From NCBI GenBank assembly GCA_016790225.1, contig JAEUOZ010000054.1:1-64000 (forward strand): a stretch of 64,000 nt of DNA, given 5' to 3'. The DNA is from Rubrivivax sp. GTDB lineage: Bacteria > Pseudomonadota > Gammaproteobacteria > Burkholderiales > Burkholderiaceae. The notes under the pieces are model-generated. The model did not search any database. It had not been told where the DNA came from and saw nothing but the letters and a program-made list of their open reading frames with translations. The position numbers were made by a program, and so were the translations under genes. Positions 47,103 through 56,566 of this stretch are shown here, in pieces (the first letter of the stretch is position 1; each line of letters begins with the position of its first letter).

Positions 47103-48271
47103 TCGACCGCCGACGTTGGCTGGGCCATGCGCTCGGCGCCCTGGCCACCGCGCCGATGGCCGCTTCCACGCAGGCCGTACCCCTGCGCCCCGGCGCCGTG
47201 CCCGGCTCCGCCTGGAGCGGGCCGCCGATGCTGCGGGGCCTTAACCTGTCGCACTGGTTCGAGTACGAGCGCGGACAGGGGCTCAGCCGCGACGAGCTGC
47301 GCCAGCTGCGCGCGCTCGGCTTCGATCATGTGCGGCTGCCGCTGGATCCCGTCGTCTGCGGCTGGCGCCCCGAGCGGGCCGCGCCGCTGCCGGTGATGGG
47401 CGAGCTGCGGCAGGCCATCGAGGATGCCCTGGTCGCGGGCCTGGATCTGGTGCTGGACCTGCATCTGGAGCCGGCCGACAAGGAGCGCATCGAGGCCTCG
47501 TCTGCGGCGCAGTCGGCTGTGGTGGAACTGTGGGGGCGCCTGGCGCACAACTTCGCCGCGATGCCCAGCGGGCGCCTGGCCTTCGAGCTGTTCAACGAGC
47601 CGCAGTTCTATGGCGCCGCCGCGCGCCATTGGCCCGGCTTCCAGGCCCGCATGCTCGAAGCCGTGCGCAGCCAGGCACCCCGCCACGGCGTGCTGGCCAG
47701 TGGTCACCAGGGCGCCAGCATCGAAGGCCTGCAGAAGCTCGCCCCGCTGGGCGACCCGGGCGTGGCCTACGTCTTCCACTACTACGCGCCCTACCTCTTC
47801 ACGCACCAGGGCGCCCACTGGATGGATACGCGCTGGAGCACGGCCGGCCTGCACCAGGGCGTGCGCTATCCGGCCGCGCTGCAGGCGGGCCTGACACCCC
47901 AGTTGAGCCAGGCGCATCCGCGTGCCGCGCAGGAGATGGCGCAGTACCTGGCGCAGGACTGGGGCCCGCAGCGCATCGCCGGCGAGCTGCGCCAGGCGGG
48001 CGACTGGGCGCGGCGCCATGGCGCCAAGCTGGTCTGCAACGAATTCGGCGTGTTGCGCGCCGCGGCCGATCCGGCCTCGCGTTACCGCTGGATCACCGAC
48101 GTGCGACAAGCCCTGGAGCAGGAGCGCATCGGCTGGACGCTGTGGGACTACACCGACATCTTCGGCATCACGCACGAATCCAATCAGCCTGACCGTCGCG
48201 GCGCGCGCCGCATCGAGCAGCCTGCGCTGCAGGCCCTGGGCCTGGCCGGCGCCACCAGCGCCCACCGCTGA
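47099..48271 (+). CDS. Glycoside hydrolase family 5 (cellulase-like) protein
   Basis: A 390-residue exported glycanase. The N-terminus has a double-arginine type leader (IDRRRWLGHALGALATAPMA). The (beta/alpha)8 barrel shows LRGLNLSHWFEYERGQG, FDHVRLPLD, DLVLDLHLEP, the acid/base glutamate in FELFNEPQFYG, HYYAPYLFTHQG and the nucleophile in VCNEFGVLR. Both catalytic glutamates are present. In exopolysaccharide operons such enzymes trim or release the polymer in the periplasm. Start and stop overlap neighbours by 4 nt or lie within 4 nt, so it is an integral operon member. Confidence 0.9.
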   Translation: MIDRRRWLGHALGALATAPMAASTQAVPLRPGAVPGSAWSGPPMLRGLNLSHWFEYERGQGLSRDELRQLRALGFDHVRLPLDPVVCGWRPERAAPLPVMGELRQAIEDALVAGLDLVLDLHLEPADKERIEASSAAQSAVVELWGRLAHNFAAMPSGRLAFELFNEPQFYGAAARHWPGFQARMLEAVRSQAPRHGVLASGHQGASIEGLQKLAPLGDPGVAYVFHYYAPYLFTHQGAHWMDTRWSTAGLHQGVRYPAALQAGLTPQLSQAHPRAAQEMAQYLAQDWGPQRIAGELRQAGDWARRHGAKLVCNEFGVLRAAADPASRYRWITDVRQALEQERIGWTLWDYTDIFGITHESNQPDRRGARRIEQPALQALGLAGATSAHR

Positions 48272-48275
48272 CACC

Positions 48276-49691
48276 ATGCTCGCGGTGCGCTATCCCGGGC
48301 TGGATCGGCTCGCCTGGCGCCTGCTGCTGGCCGGCCTGTGGCTGCACCTGCTGCTGTCGGCTCACGGGCTGCTGACGCTGGGCTATCCCTACGAAGCGCC
48401 GCTGCTCGGGCCGTTTCCGTTCAAGATCCACCCAGGCACCTACCTGGTGGCCCTGGCCTTGCTGACGGCCCTGGCCGCCCGCGGCCACCCCTTGCGTGCC
48501 GCCTGGGTGGCAGCGCGCGCCGAACCCCTGCTGGCGATCCATCTGGGCGTGATGGTCGGCTGTCTGGCGTGGGTGATCTGGCGCCACGGCACCTCCGGCG
48601 CTGCCTTCATCGTGGATACGCACTGGCTGCCGGCAATGATGGCGCTGGCCCTGTGGCACATGGACGACCGGCGCCGGGCCGTCCTGCTGCGTGTGCTGGC
48701 GGTCTTCATCGCCGCCAACGCCCTGATCGCGCTGGGCGAGAACGCGCTCGGCCAGCGGCTGGTGCCGCTGTACCTGCAGGGCCAGGCCAGCGGCTTTGCG
48801 GCGGAGGATCACTTCCGCTCTAGCGCGCTGATGGGGCATCCCCTGACGAGCGCCAAGGTCACGGCGATGCTGCTGCCACTGGCCTTGCTGCTGCCCATGC
48901 GCGCGACCTGGCGCTGGGTGCACGTGGCGCTGCTGCTGCTGTCGATGCTGGCCTTCGGCGGGCGCGCCGCGCTGGGCATCTCCGTCGTCGTCTATGGCAG
49001 CTGGGCGGTGATCAGCATGCTGGCGCGCCTGGTCCAGGGGCGCTACAGCTACCTGCAGCTGACCGGCGGCACGGTGCTGCTGCTGCTGGCCGTGAGCCTG
49101 CTGGCAGGCGTGGTGATCGTCACCGGCCTGGGCGAGCGCATCTTCGCCAGCCTCTATCTGGACAACAGCGCCAGCGTGCGCCTGCGGGTGTGGCAGGCCT
49201 ATGACTTCGTCAGCGCGGAGCAGTTGTGGTTCGGCATCTCGGCGCGAGAGATCGACGGCGTGGCCCTGCAACTGGGCCTGGACCCGGACTACGAGGCCAT
49301 CGAGAACGGCTGGATCTACCTGTCTCTGCAGTTTGGCCTGGTGGTGTTCGTCTTCTGGCTGATCGGATTCGGCTGCCTGGTCTTCTGGCTGATGCGCCAG
49401 GCGCCCGGTCTGGTCGCGGCTGGCGTCGTGGTCTACCTGATCACGGCCTCCACCAGCAACTCGTTCGCCTCCAAGACCATCACGCAGGGCCTGGTGGTGG
49501 CCTATGTGGTCGGCGCTGCCGCGCAGCGGCGGCAGGAGGGCCGCGCGCGGCTGCTGGCCGCGGCTCAAGCACAGGCCTGGAAAGGCCGAAGAGCAGGGAT
49601 GCCTGCCGCACCCGCGGTGCCGGCCTGGGGACGCGCCTTGACCTCGTCCCGAGCTGGTGTCAACGGGCTCGGCCAGGGCCGCACGGCCTGA
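48276..49691 (+). CDS. O-antigen ligase/polymerase-like membrane protein (Wzy-type)
   Basis: A 471-residue membrane protein with 10 or more predicted helices. It has a long loop before FGGRAALGISVVVYGSWAV and the region DNSASVRLRVWQAYDFVSAE, whose arginines resemble the Wzy_C polymerase/ligase loop. IENGWIYLSLQFGLVVFVFW also follows VpsF/EpsK-type proteins. It probably polymerises repeat units in the periplasm. The last 60 residues are soluble and low in complexity. The ATG at 48276 follows the GH5 stop by 4 nt. Confidence 0.82.
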   Translation: MLAVRYPGLDRLAWRLLLAGLWLHLLLSAHGLLTLGYPYEAPLLGPFPFKIHPGTYLVALALLTALAARGHPLRAAWVAARAEPLLAIHLGVMVGCLAWVIWRHGTSGAAFIVDTHWLPAMMALALWHMDDRRRAVLLRVLAVFIAANALIALGENALGQRLVPLYLQGQASGFAAEDHFRSSALMGHPLTSAKVTAMLLPLALLLPMRATWRWVHVALLLLSMLAFGGRAALGISVVVYGSWAVISMLARLVQGRYSYLQLTGGTVLLLLAVSLLAGVVIVTGLGERIFASLYLDNSASVRLRVWQAYDFVSAEQLWFGISAREIDGVALQLGLDPDYEAIENGWIYLSLQFGLVVFVFWLIGFGCLVFWLMRQAPGLVAAGVVVYLITASTSNSFASKTITQGLVVAYVVGAAAQRRQEGRARLLAAAQAQAWKGRRAGMPAAPAVPAWGRALTSSRAGVNGLGQGRTA

Positions 49692-49695
49692 CACC

Positions 49696-51720
49696 ATGAT
49701 CGACACCCGCATCCGCATCTTCTATCCCGCTGATCCTCTGGGCGTCGTGCCCGGTGGCGTGGACACCTTTCTGCGCGGCCTGATCAAGTGGGCGCCGGCG
49801 GATCTGCAGTTCAGCCTGGTGGGCATGAGCACCGATCCGCAGCAGCGCCCCGTGGGCCGCTGGACACGCTGCCGGCTGGGCGAGCGCGAATTCGAGATGC
49901 ATCCGGTGTGTGCCGTGCACGACGCCGGCACCCGCGGGCGCATCCCGCTGTCGGTGCGCTTCATGGCCGGCGTCAACCGCGATCGCCTGGCGCTGTCACA
50001 TGATTTCGATGGTTTTGATTTCCACCGCATCGAGCCGGCGCTGATGTGGTCTGCGGACCTGCGGCCCAAGAACCACTTCTTCCATCAGGATCCGCGCTTC
50101 GTGCGCGAGCAGGCCAGCGACAACCTCTGGCGCCACATGCCCGCGGTGTATGAGCGCCTGGAGCGGGCCGCGATGCAGGGCACCAGCAGTGCCTGGTGTG
50201 TGCGCGAATCCGGCGTGCAGGCGCTGCGAGAGCGTTACCCCGACATCGCCGAGCACGTGCGATTCATCTCCACCTGGGTGGACACCGAGGTCTTCCATCC
50301 GGTCACCGAGCAACGACGCCGGCAGCTGCGGGCCTCGCTGGCGGCAGCCCAGGGCTTGAGCCCGGACGACCGCTGGCTGATCAGCGTCGGGCGGCTCGAT
50401 ACGCAGAAGAATCCGCAACTGCTGCTGGAAGCCTTTGCCCGCGCACGCGCTGCCGGCCAGGCGCTGCGCTGGATCGTGGTGGGTGACGGCGTGCTGCGGC
50501 CTGAGCTGCAGCGCCGCATCGCCGAGGCCGGCTTGGGCGAAGTGGTGCACTTCCTGGGCCTGCAGCCCCCTGCGGCCGTGGCCGACTGGTTGCGCGCCAG
50601 CGACGTCTTCGGCCTGTCTTCAGCCTACGAAGGCATGCCGATGGCGCTGCTGGAAGCCCTGGGCTGCGGCCTGCCCGCCGTGGCCACCGATGTGGGCGAG
50701 GTCCGCCGCGTGATGCGCGAAGGCTCGACCGGGCGCCTGCTGCAGCAGCATGAGCCCGAAGCGCTGGCGGCCGCCCTGGCCGACGTGCTGCGCCAGCCTG
50801 AAGCCTGGCGTGCCGCGGCAGCGGCTTCGGTGGAAAGTTATCTGCCGCAGCGCGTGCTGCAGCCGGTCTACGAGAACTACCGCGAGCGCTGCGCGGCGGT
50901 GGCACGTCTGCGCGCGGGGGCGCTGAGGCCGGCCGAGCCGCAGCTGCCGCGCCATCGCCAGCCCGTGGTGGGCGTGCCCGTGGACGTGACCCCGCAGCCC
51001 TCGGCCATCGCACGGCTGCTGGATTGGAGCGTTCGGCGCGAGTCCCGCTATGTGTGCTTCGTCAACGTGCACTCCGCCGTGCAGGCGACCAACGACGTGC
51101 GGCACCGCTGGGCGCTGGCGGGCGCCGATCTGGTGGCGCCGGACGGCGCACCGATTGCCTGGACGCTGCGCGCCAAGGGCCACGCCGGCCAGCCGCGCAT
51201 CGACGGGCCGGGCACCATGTGGGCCCTGCTGGACGCAGCGCGTCGGCGCGGCGTGCGCGTGGGTCTGTACGGTGCACAGCAGCAGACGCTGGATGCGCTG
51301 CGGCAGCGGCTGGCGGCGGCCTTCCCGGGCTTGCAGGTGAGCTATGCGCACGCACCGCCCTTCCGGGAGCTGAGTGCGGCCGAAGACGAGGCCGTCTGCC
51401 GGGAGATCACGGCATCGGGCATCGGGCTGCTGTTCGTCAGCCTGGGCTGCCCGAAGCAGGAGTTCTGGATGGCCGCGCACCGCGGGCGCTTGCCTTGCGT
51501 GATGCTGGGCGTGGGTGCTGCCTTCGATTTCCACGCCGGGCTCATCAGCCGCGCACCGCCCTGGATGCGCGAAAACGGCCTGGAGTGGCTGCACCGGCTG
51601 GCTTCGCAGCCGGGCCGCCTGTGGCGCCGCTATGCCTACACCAATTCGCTGTTCGTGGCCAAGAGCCTGGCCGAGATGCTGCGCGCGCTGCTCGTTCGCA
51701 TCCGCATCGCCGAACGCTGA
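49696..51720 (+). CDS. Two-domain glycosyltransferase: GT4 fused to WecG/TagA/CpsF (GT26)
   Basis: A 674-residue fusion. Residues 1-405 are a GT-B GT4 enzyme (GVVPGGVDTFLRGLIKW, SVGRLDTQKNPQLLLEAF, SSAYEGMPMALLEALGCGLP with the EX7E-type motif). Residues about 425-674 are a GT26 enzyme: VCFVNVHSAVQATNDVRHRW, LVAPDGAPIAWTLRAKG, SLGCPKQEFWMAAHR (GCPKQE signature) and GVGAAFDFHAGLISRAPPWM. GT26 enzymes add the second sugar to a lipid-linked primer. Having both on one chain could channel an intermediate. The ATG at 49696 follows the wzy-type stop by 4 nt. Confidence 0.9.
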   Translation: MIDTRIRIFYPADPLGVVPGGVDTFLRGLIKWAPADLQFSLVGMSTDPQQRPVGRWTRCRLGEREFEMHPVCAVHDAGTRGRIPLSVRFMAGVNRDRLALSHDFDGFDFHRIEPALMWSADLRPKNHFFHQDPRFVREQASDNLWRHMPAVYERLERAAMQGTSSAWCVRESGVQALRERYPDIAEHVRFISTWVDTEVFHPVTEQRRRQLRASLAAAQGLSPDDRWLISVGRLDTQKNPQLLLEAFARARAAGQALRWIVVGDGVLRPELQRRIAEAGLGEVVHFLGLQPPAAVADWLRASDVFGLSSAYEGMPMALLEALGCGLPAVATDVGEVRRVMREGSTGRLLQQHEPEALAAALADVLRQPEAWRAAAAASVESYLPQRVLQPVYENYRERCAAVARLRAGALRPAEPQLPRHRQPVVGVPVDVTPQPSAIARLLDWSVRRESRYVCFVNVHSAVQATNDVRHRWALAGADLVAPDGAPIAWTLRAKGHAGQPRIDGPGTMWALLDAARRRGVRVGLYGAQQQTLDALRQRLAAAFPGLQVSYAHAPPFRELSAAEDEAVCREITASGIGLLFVSLGCPKQEFWMAAHRGRLPCVMLGVGAAFDFHAGLISRAPPWMRENGLEWLHRLASQPGRLWRRYAYTNSLFVAKSLAEMLRALLVRIRIAER

Positions 51721-51738
51721 GCAGCCTGGGAGTTCGAG

Positions 51739-52413
51739 ATGACGATGCCCCTGACGGTCAAGGCCGATGCACGATCCATCCAGGATCTGATGACGCGCAT
51801 CGATGCCCAGTTTCCTCCCGGTCGCGGAAGGCTCACCGGCTTCATCGCCAGCGGCGAAGACGAGGGCACCTCGACGCTGGCGCTGGCCTACGCGCAGGCC
51901 GTGTGCTCGCAGATGCGCAGGCGGGTGCTGCTGCTGGATGCGGGCTCCGAGCAGCCGGGTGGCCCGGTGGCCGGGCGTGCTTCGCTGGCCGGCATGCTGG
52001 CCTTCCTGTCTGGCGATCGGATGACCGCGTCCTCGCCGGGCGCGCGCCGCGCTGATGCCGTCGGCGCGCTGCGCGCTGATGCAGCCGGTGCGCTCCGCGC
52101 CGGTGCAGCCGGCGAGCCCGAGGACGAGCGCTCGGTTTGGGAACTGCTGCCGCGTACCGATCTCTGGTATGCGCTGCGCGAGCAGTATGACGAGGTGGTG
52201 ATCGACCTGCCGGCACCTTCGGTTTCGCGCGTCGGGCTGGCGGTGGCGCCGTACTGCGACGGCGTGGCGGTGGTCATCGAGGCCGAGCGCACGCGCTCGC
52301 CGGTGGCCGAGAGTCTGGTCGCGCACCTGCGGTCGGTGCGGGCGCGGGTGCTGGGCGCGGTGCTGAACAAGCGCCGCTTCCACCTGCCGGCCCCCGTCTA
52401 CCGGCTGCTCTGA
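51739..52413 (+). CDS. CpsD-like P-loop protein with degenerate Walker A motif
   Basis: A 224-residue protein in the place of a bacterial tyrosine kinase. The expected GEGKS/T nucleotide loop reads GEDEGTSTLALAYAQA, with threonine where the essential lysine should be. Walker A' is VLLLDAGSEQPGG and Walker B is EVVIDLPAPSVS. The usual C-terminal tyrosine cluster is missing (the protein ends APVYRLL). A 24-bp unit repeated three times (52051-52122) adds an Ala-rich loop (ADAVGALR, ADAAGALR). It probably cannot phosphorylate tyrosine and may instead be a structural partner of the Wzz-type protein. Confidence 0.75.
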   Translation: MTMPLTVKADARSIQDLMTRIDAQFPPGRGRLTGFIASGEDEGTSTLALAYAQAVCSQMRRRVLLLDAGSEQPGGPVAGRASLAGMLAFLSGDRMTASSPGARRADAVGALRADAAGALRAGAAGEPEDERSVWELLPRTDLWYALREQYDEVVIDLPAPSVSRVGLAVAPYCDGVAVVIEAERTRSPVAESLVAHLRSVRARVLGAVLNKRRFHLPAPVYRLL

Positions 52414-52424
52414 GGACGCGCTCC

Positions 52425-55061
52425 GTGGGTCAGGTCACGTCGCGGCGCGTGCCGCTGAGGTTGAGGATTCGCTGGGCGGCGGGTGCGCTGCCGCAGTGGG
52501 GCCTGAACTGGCTGCGCAAGCTGGCCACCGTGGAAGGTCTGACCGTCCAGCCCACGGCCGGCAGCCGGCCCATGCCGCTGGAGGCCGATGCGCCCGAGCT
52601 GGCCCAGGATGCGCTGGACGTCGACCTCTGGCCCGGTACCGTCAGCGATGCCCTGAACGACGGGCCGGCGCGCTGCGAGTGGGCGATCGTCGATCCCGAC
52701 GGCACGCCCATCCTGGAGGCGGCGCGTGGCCTGCACCGCGCCGCGGCTGGCGCCGGCTGGGAGCTGCTGCTGCTGGAGCGCGAAGGGCCGGGCACGGCCT
52801 GGTGTCTGCGCCGCCGCGCCCACGTGGCCTGCCCGCCCGGCATCGAGGCGGCTCATCAGGCGCTCGCCGATGCGGCCGTCCGGCTGGTGCGCCAGGGCGC
52901 GGCCGATCGATCGCTGGGTTTGCCGAGCGTGGCCGTCCCGCCGGGCTTTGCCGCCAGGCTGGGCAAGCCGGGCGCCCGCGCGCCCGCGCCGCACAAGTTC
53001 GCCAGCCTGACCGAACGCCTGAAGGCCTGGTGGGCGCGACAGCGCTCGCGTCTGGTCAGCGAATACTGGTGTATCGGCGTCATCGACGCACCCGTGCACG
53101 AGGTCCTCACGCGCGAGCGTCTGGAAGTGCGCTGGATCACGAAGCCCCAGGCGTCCGGCTACTGGGCCGATCCCTTCGGCGTGCCCGGGGATCCGGACAA
53201 GCTCGCCTGCGAATACTTCGACGAGCGCACGGGCAAGGGCTCGATCGAGCTGCTGACGCTGGAAGCCGATGGCGGCATCCGGTTCCGGGAACGGCTGGAT
53301 GTGGGCCAGCGCGAGCATGCCTCGTTTCCGGCCAGCTTCGAGATGGACGGCCGGCGCTTCGGGCTGGCCGAGACCGCGGCCTTGCGCAAGCTGACGCTGC
53401 ACGAGGTCGATGCGCAGGGCTACTGGTCACCGCTGGCAGACCTGCTGACCGACGTCGCCGCCGCGGACCCGGTCCTGTTTAAGGCTGAAGGTCGCTACTG
53501 GCTGGCCTACACCGACGTGGACCTCGGCGCCCTCGACAACCTCTGCCTGATGCATGCCGAGCAGCTGCAGGGGCCCTGGCAGCCGCACGCCAACAACCCG
53601 GTCAAGGTCGATGTGCGCGGCGCCCGCATGGCGGGGCGGCCGTTCGAACACGAAGGCCGTCTGTACCGCCCGGCGCAGGACTGTCTGTTGCGCTACGGCC
53701 ACGCCGTCGTGCTGCACCGCATCGAGCACCTCAGCCCCGAGCGCTTCGAGGAGACCGTGGTGCGGCGCCTGGAGCCCGATCCCAAGGCGCGGCTGGCCCA
53801 CGGTCTGCACACGCTCTCGGCCTGGGGTGAGCGGACGCTGGTTGATGCGAAGATCGAGCGCGTGAACGTCGTCACCTGGATGCGCAAGCTGCGCGATCGG
53901 CTGGGCCTGCCGCTGCGCGGCGGGTACGGTCGCGCGCCGCACGATGACCGCGTCTTCATCTATGTGCCGCACCTGCGCACCGGCGGCGGCGAGATCTCGA
54001 TGCTGCGCGTGGCCGAGGGCCTGTCCGAGCGTGGCCTGGATGTCGAGCTGGTCGTGCACGACGCGTCGACGCGCGAGCTGCCGCTGCCGCGCGGGCTGAC
54101 GCTGATCGACCTGCAGGCCAATGGCACGGCGCAAGCCATCCGGCGCCTGGCGCAGCGCATCCGCAAGCGCTCGCCGCGCTGGGTCATCAGCGCCTTCCCG
54201 CACACCAACATCGCCACCGTGACGGCCGTGAAGATGGCGCGCAACGGCGCCATGAGCGTGATCACCGAGCACGCGCCGCTGAGCCACCAGATCGAGCAGC
54301 AGGACAACTGGCGCTACCGCGCCTTGCCGCTGCTGGTGCGCGCGGCCTACCGCCGCGCCGATGCCATCGTGGCGGTCTCGCAGGGTGTGCGCGAAGACCT
54401 CAAGCCCATGGTCGGGCGCCGCGTGCGCATCCACTGCATCCACAACCCGGTGCTGCCCGACAACTTCGAGGAAGCCTCGGAACTGGAGCCCGAACACCCC
54501 TGGCTCAACGATCCCGGCCTGCAGGTCATCATGAGCCTGTGCCGGCTGAGCGAGGAAAAGGATCTGCCCACCTTGCTGCGCGCCTTCGCGCGCATCCGCC
54601 ACTCCCACCCCTGCGCCCGCCTGCTGATGGTCGGCGAAGGCCCGGAGCGCGAGCGCCTGCAGGCGCTGGTCGAGGAACTGCAGCTGCAGGGCCTGGTGGA
54701 GCTGCCGGGCCGCACCACCGAGCCCTTGTCCTGGCTGCGCAAGGCGGCGGTCTTCGTGCTGGCCTCGCGTTTTGAAGGCTACGGCAATGTGCTGGTGGAA
54801 GCCCTCGCCGTGGGCACGCCGGTGGTCAGCACGGACTGCCCTGTGGGCCCGCGCGAGATCCTGGACAACGGCCGCTTCGGCGATCTGGTGCCCGTGGCCG
54901 ACGATGTGGCGATGGGGCGCGCGATCGGCCGTGCCCTCACGGCCCGGGCCTTGCCCGAAGGTGCGAAGGCTGCCGCGCGCAAGCGCACCCAGGCCCGCGC
55001 CTGCGACGAATACCTGGCCCTGCTCAACCACCTGGACCTGAGCCGGGGTGACGTGTGCTGA
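52425..55061 (+). CDS. Multidomain glycosyltransferase with GH43-like propeller and C-terminal GT4
   Basis: An 878-residue protein. Residues 1-180 resemble the N-terminal region of formyltransferase-like sugar enzymes but are unassigned. Residues about 190-490 look like the five-bladed GH43-like domain of GIPC-transferase proteins (SEYWCIGVID, SGYWADPFGV, HASFPASFEMDGRRFG, YWLAYTDVDLGALDNLCLMH). Residues about 505-878 are a GT4 (TGGGEISMLRVAEGL, VSQGVREDLK, SRFEGYGNVLVEALAVGTPV). The start is a GTG at 52425, 12 nt after the cpsD-like gene, and the 3' end overlaps the flippase gene by 7 nt. It likely builds part of the repeat unit. Confidence 0.82.
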   Translation: MGQVTSRRVPLRLRIRWAAGALPQWGLNWLRKLATVEGLTVQPTAGSRPMPLEADAPELAQDALDVDLWPGTVSDALNDGPARCEWAIVDPDGTPILEAARGLHRAAAGAGWELLLLEREGPGTAWCLRRRAHVACPPGIEAAHQALADAAVRLVRQGAADRSLGLPSVAVPPGFAARLGKPGARAPAPHKFASLTERLKAWWARQRSRLVSEYWCIGVIDAPVHEVLTRERLEVRWITKPQASGYWADPFGVPGDPDKLACEYFDERTGKGSIELLTLEADGGIRFRERLDVGQREHASFPASFEMDGRRFGLAETAALRKLTLHEVDAQGYWSPLADLLTDVAAADPVLFKAEGRYWLAYTDVDLGALDNLCLMHAEQLQGPWQPHANNPVKVDVRGARMAGRPFEHEGRLYRPAQDCLLRYGHAVVLHRIEHLSPERFEETVVRRLEPDPKARLAHGLHTLSAWGERTLVDAKIERVNVVTWMRKLRDRLGLPLRGGYGRAPHDDRVFIYVPHLRTGGGEISMLRVAEGLSERGLDVELVVHDASTRELPLPRGLTLIDLQANGTAQAIRRLAQRIRKRSPRWVISAFPHTNIATVTAVKMARNGAMSVITEHAPLSHQIEQQDNWRYRALPLLVRAAYRRADAIVAVSQGVREDLKPMVGRRVRIHCIHNPVLPDNFEEASELEPEHPWLNDPGLQVIMSLCRLSEEKDLPTLLRAFARIRHSHPCARLLMVGEGPERERLQALVEELQLQGLVELPGRTTEPLSWLRKAAVFVLASRFEGYGNVLVEALAVGTPVVSTDCPVGPREILDNGRFGDLVPVADDVAMGRAIGRALTARALPEGAKAAARKRTQARACDEYLALLNHLDLSRGDVC

Positions 55062-56482
55062 TCCAGCACACGCTGCGCTACCTGCCGGCCCAGCTGCTGT
55101 CGCCGCTGGCGCAGCTGCTGTCGATGGTGCTGTGGACCCACTGGCTGGCCCCCGAGCAGATGGGCCTGTTCACGCTGGTCACGGTGACGCAGGAGATCGC
55201 GTACCTGCTGTGCCTCAGCTGGTACTCGGTCTATGCCCTGCGCTACTTGCCTGCCAGCGACGACGCCGATGGGATGCGGCGTTATCTCAGCACCGAGAAC
55301 GCGGTGGTCGCGGCCAGCACGGTGGCCGGTCTGGCCGTGGCGGTGGTCACGGCGCTCTCGCTGCAGGGCACGCAGGATCTGCTGCTCACCAGCTGCGCGA
55401 TCGGCGCCTACTTCGTCACGCGGGCAGCGAGTGCGCACTATGCGGAGCGTGCGCGGGCACAGTCCGCCTTCGCCGCCTACACCTGGCTGCAGACTGCCGG
55501 GCCGGTGGGCGGCCTGCTGCTGGGCTGGCTCGCGCTGCAGACGGTCCAGGCCGATGCCTGGACCCTGCTGCTGGCCTACGGCGCCGCGCAGGCCGTGGGC
55601 ATCGCGCTGGCCCTGCCCCTGATGGGCATGCAGTGGCGCGCGTGGCGCCCCGATCCGGGCCTGCTGCGGGCCGCGGCGAGCTTTGGTGCGCCGATGATCG
55701 CCCTGGGCGTGTTGGGCTGGATCGGCGAGAACTACATCCGCTACCTGGTGCAGTGGCGCGAGGGCGCGGCCGCGTTGGGCCTGATGATCGTGGGCTGGGC
55801 CTTGGGCCGACGCTGCGCGTCGGTGGCCAGCATGCTGGTCACCACGGCGGCCTTCCCGCTGGCTTCGCGCCTGCTCAATGAAGGACGGCGCGATGCCGCG
55901 CTGGTGCAACTGCGCGTCAATGCCGCGCTGCTGCTCGCGGTGCTGGTGCCGGTCACCCTGGGCGTCGAGATCCTCGGGCCGGCGCTGGTCGCGCTGTCGG
56001 TGGCCGAGCCCTACCAGCAGCTGACGGCCGAGTTGCTGGGCCTGTCGGTCTTTGCCGGGGCCCTGCGCAACCTCCACATGCACGTCACGGATCAGCTGAT
56101 GGTGCTGGAGCGGCGCTTCGGCATGGTGGCGCGCATCGATGTCATGGAGATCGTGGCCTGCAGCGCAGCGACGATGGTGGGTCTGTCGATCGCGGGGATC
56201 CAGGGCGCGGTGCTCGGGCAGGCGCTGGGCTCGGCGCTGACGCTGCTGCTCAGCGTGCACTGGGCGCGCACCCGCCTGGGTTTTGTCTGGCCCACGACCG
56301 AGACCTTGAAGGTGCTGGTGGCCGCTTCCTTGATGAGCCTGTGCCTGCTGGGCCTCAAGCTGCCCATGAACGCCCAGGGCCTGGCCATCGGCGTGCTGCT
56401 GGGCAGCGCAATCTACTCGGCAGCGATGGCCGCGCTGTTCTGGCCGGATCTTCGGCGATTCGTGGTCTCGGCCCGCGCCTGA
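55055..56482 (+). CDS. Polysaccharide flippase (Wzx/MATE-like)
   Basis: A 475-residue membrane protein with about 12 helices, starting at a GTG (55055) that overlaps the glycosyltransferase stop. LIQHTLRYLPAQLLSPLAQL at the N-terminus, LRAAASFGAPMIALGVLGWI in the middle and YQQLTAELLGLSVFAGALRN later follow the oligosaccharide flippase/PST family. It should move lipid-linked repeat units across the inner membrane for the Wzy-type polymerase. It is the last gene of the operon; a GC-rich 84-nt gap without a T-run follows. Confidence 0.85.
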   Translation: MLIQHTLRYLPAQLLSPLAQLLSMVLWTHWLAPEQMGLFTLVTVTQEIAYLLCLSWYSVYALRYLPASDDADGMRRYLSTENAVVAASTVAGLAVAVVTALSLQGTQDLLLTSCAIGAYFVTRAASAHYAERARAQSAFAAYTWLQTAGPVGGLLLGWLALQTVQADAWTLLLAYGAAQAVGIALALPLMGMQWRAWRPDPGLLRAAASFGAPMIALGVLGWIGENYIRYLVQWREGAAALGLMIVGWALGRRCASVASMLVTTAAFPLASRLLNEGRRDAALVQLRVNAALLLAVLVPVTLGVEILGPALVALSVAEPYQQLTAELLGLSVFAGALRNLHMHVTDQLMVLERRFGMVARIDVMEIVACSAATMVGLSIAGIQGAVLGQALGSALTLLLSVHWARTRLGFVWPTTETLKVLVAASLMSLCLLGLKLPMNAQGLAIGVLLGSAIYSAAMAALFWPDLRRFVVSARA

Positions 56483-56566
56483 GCGCCCGACCCCGCCGCG
56501 CGCCTGCGTCGCGGCCCGGCGCCGCGTGCAAGCGTCAGCGCAATTGCAGAGTTGGACATCGCGGGC

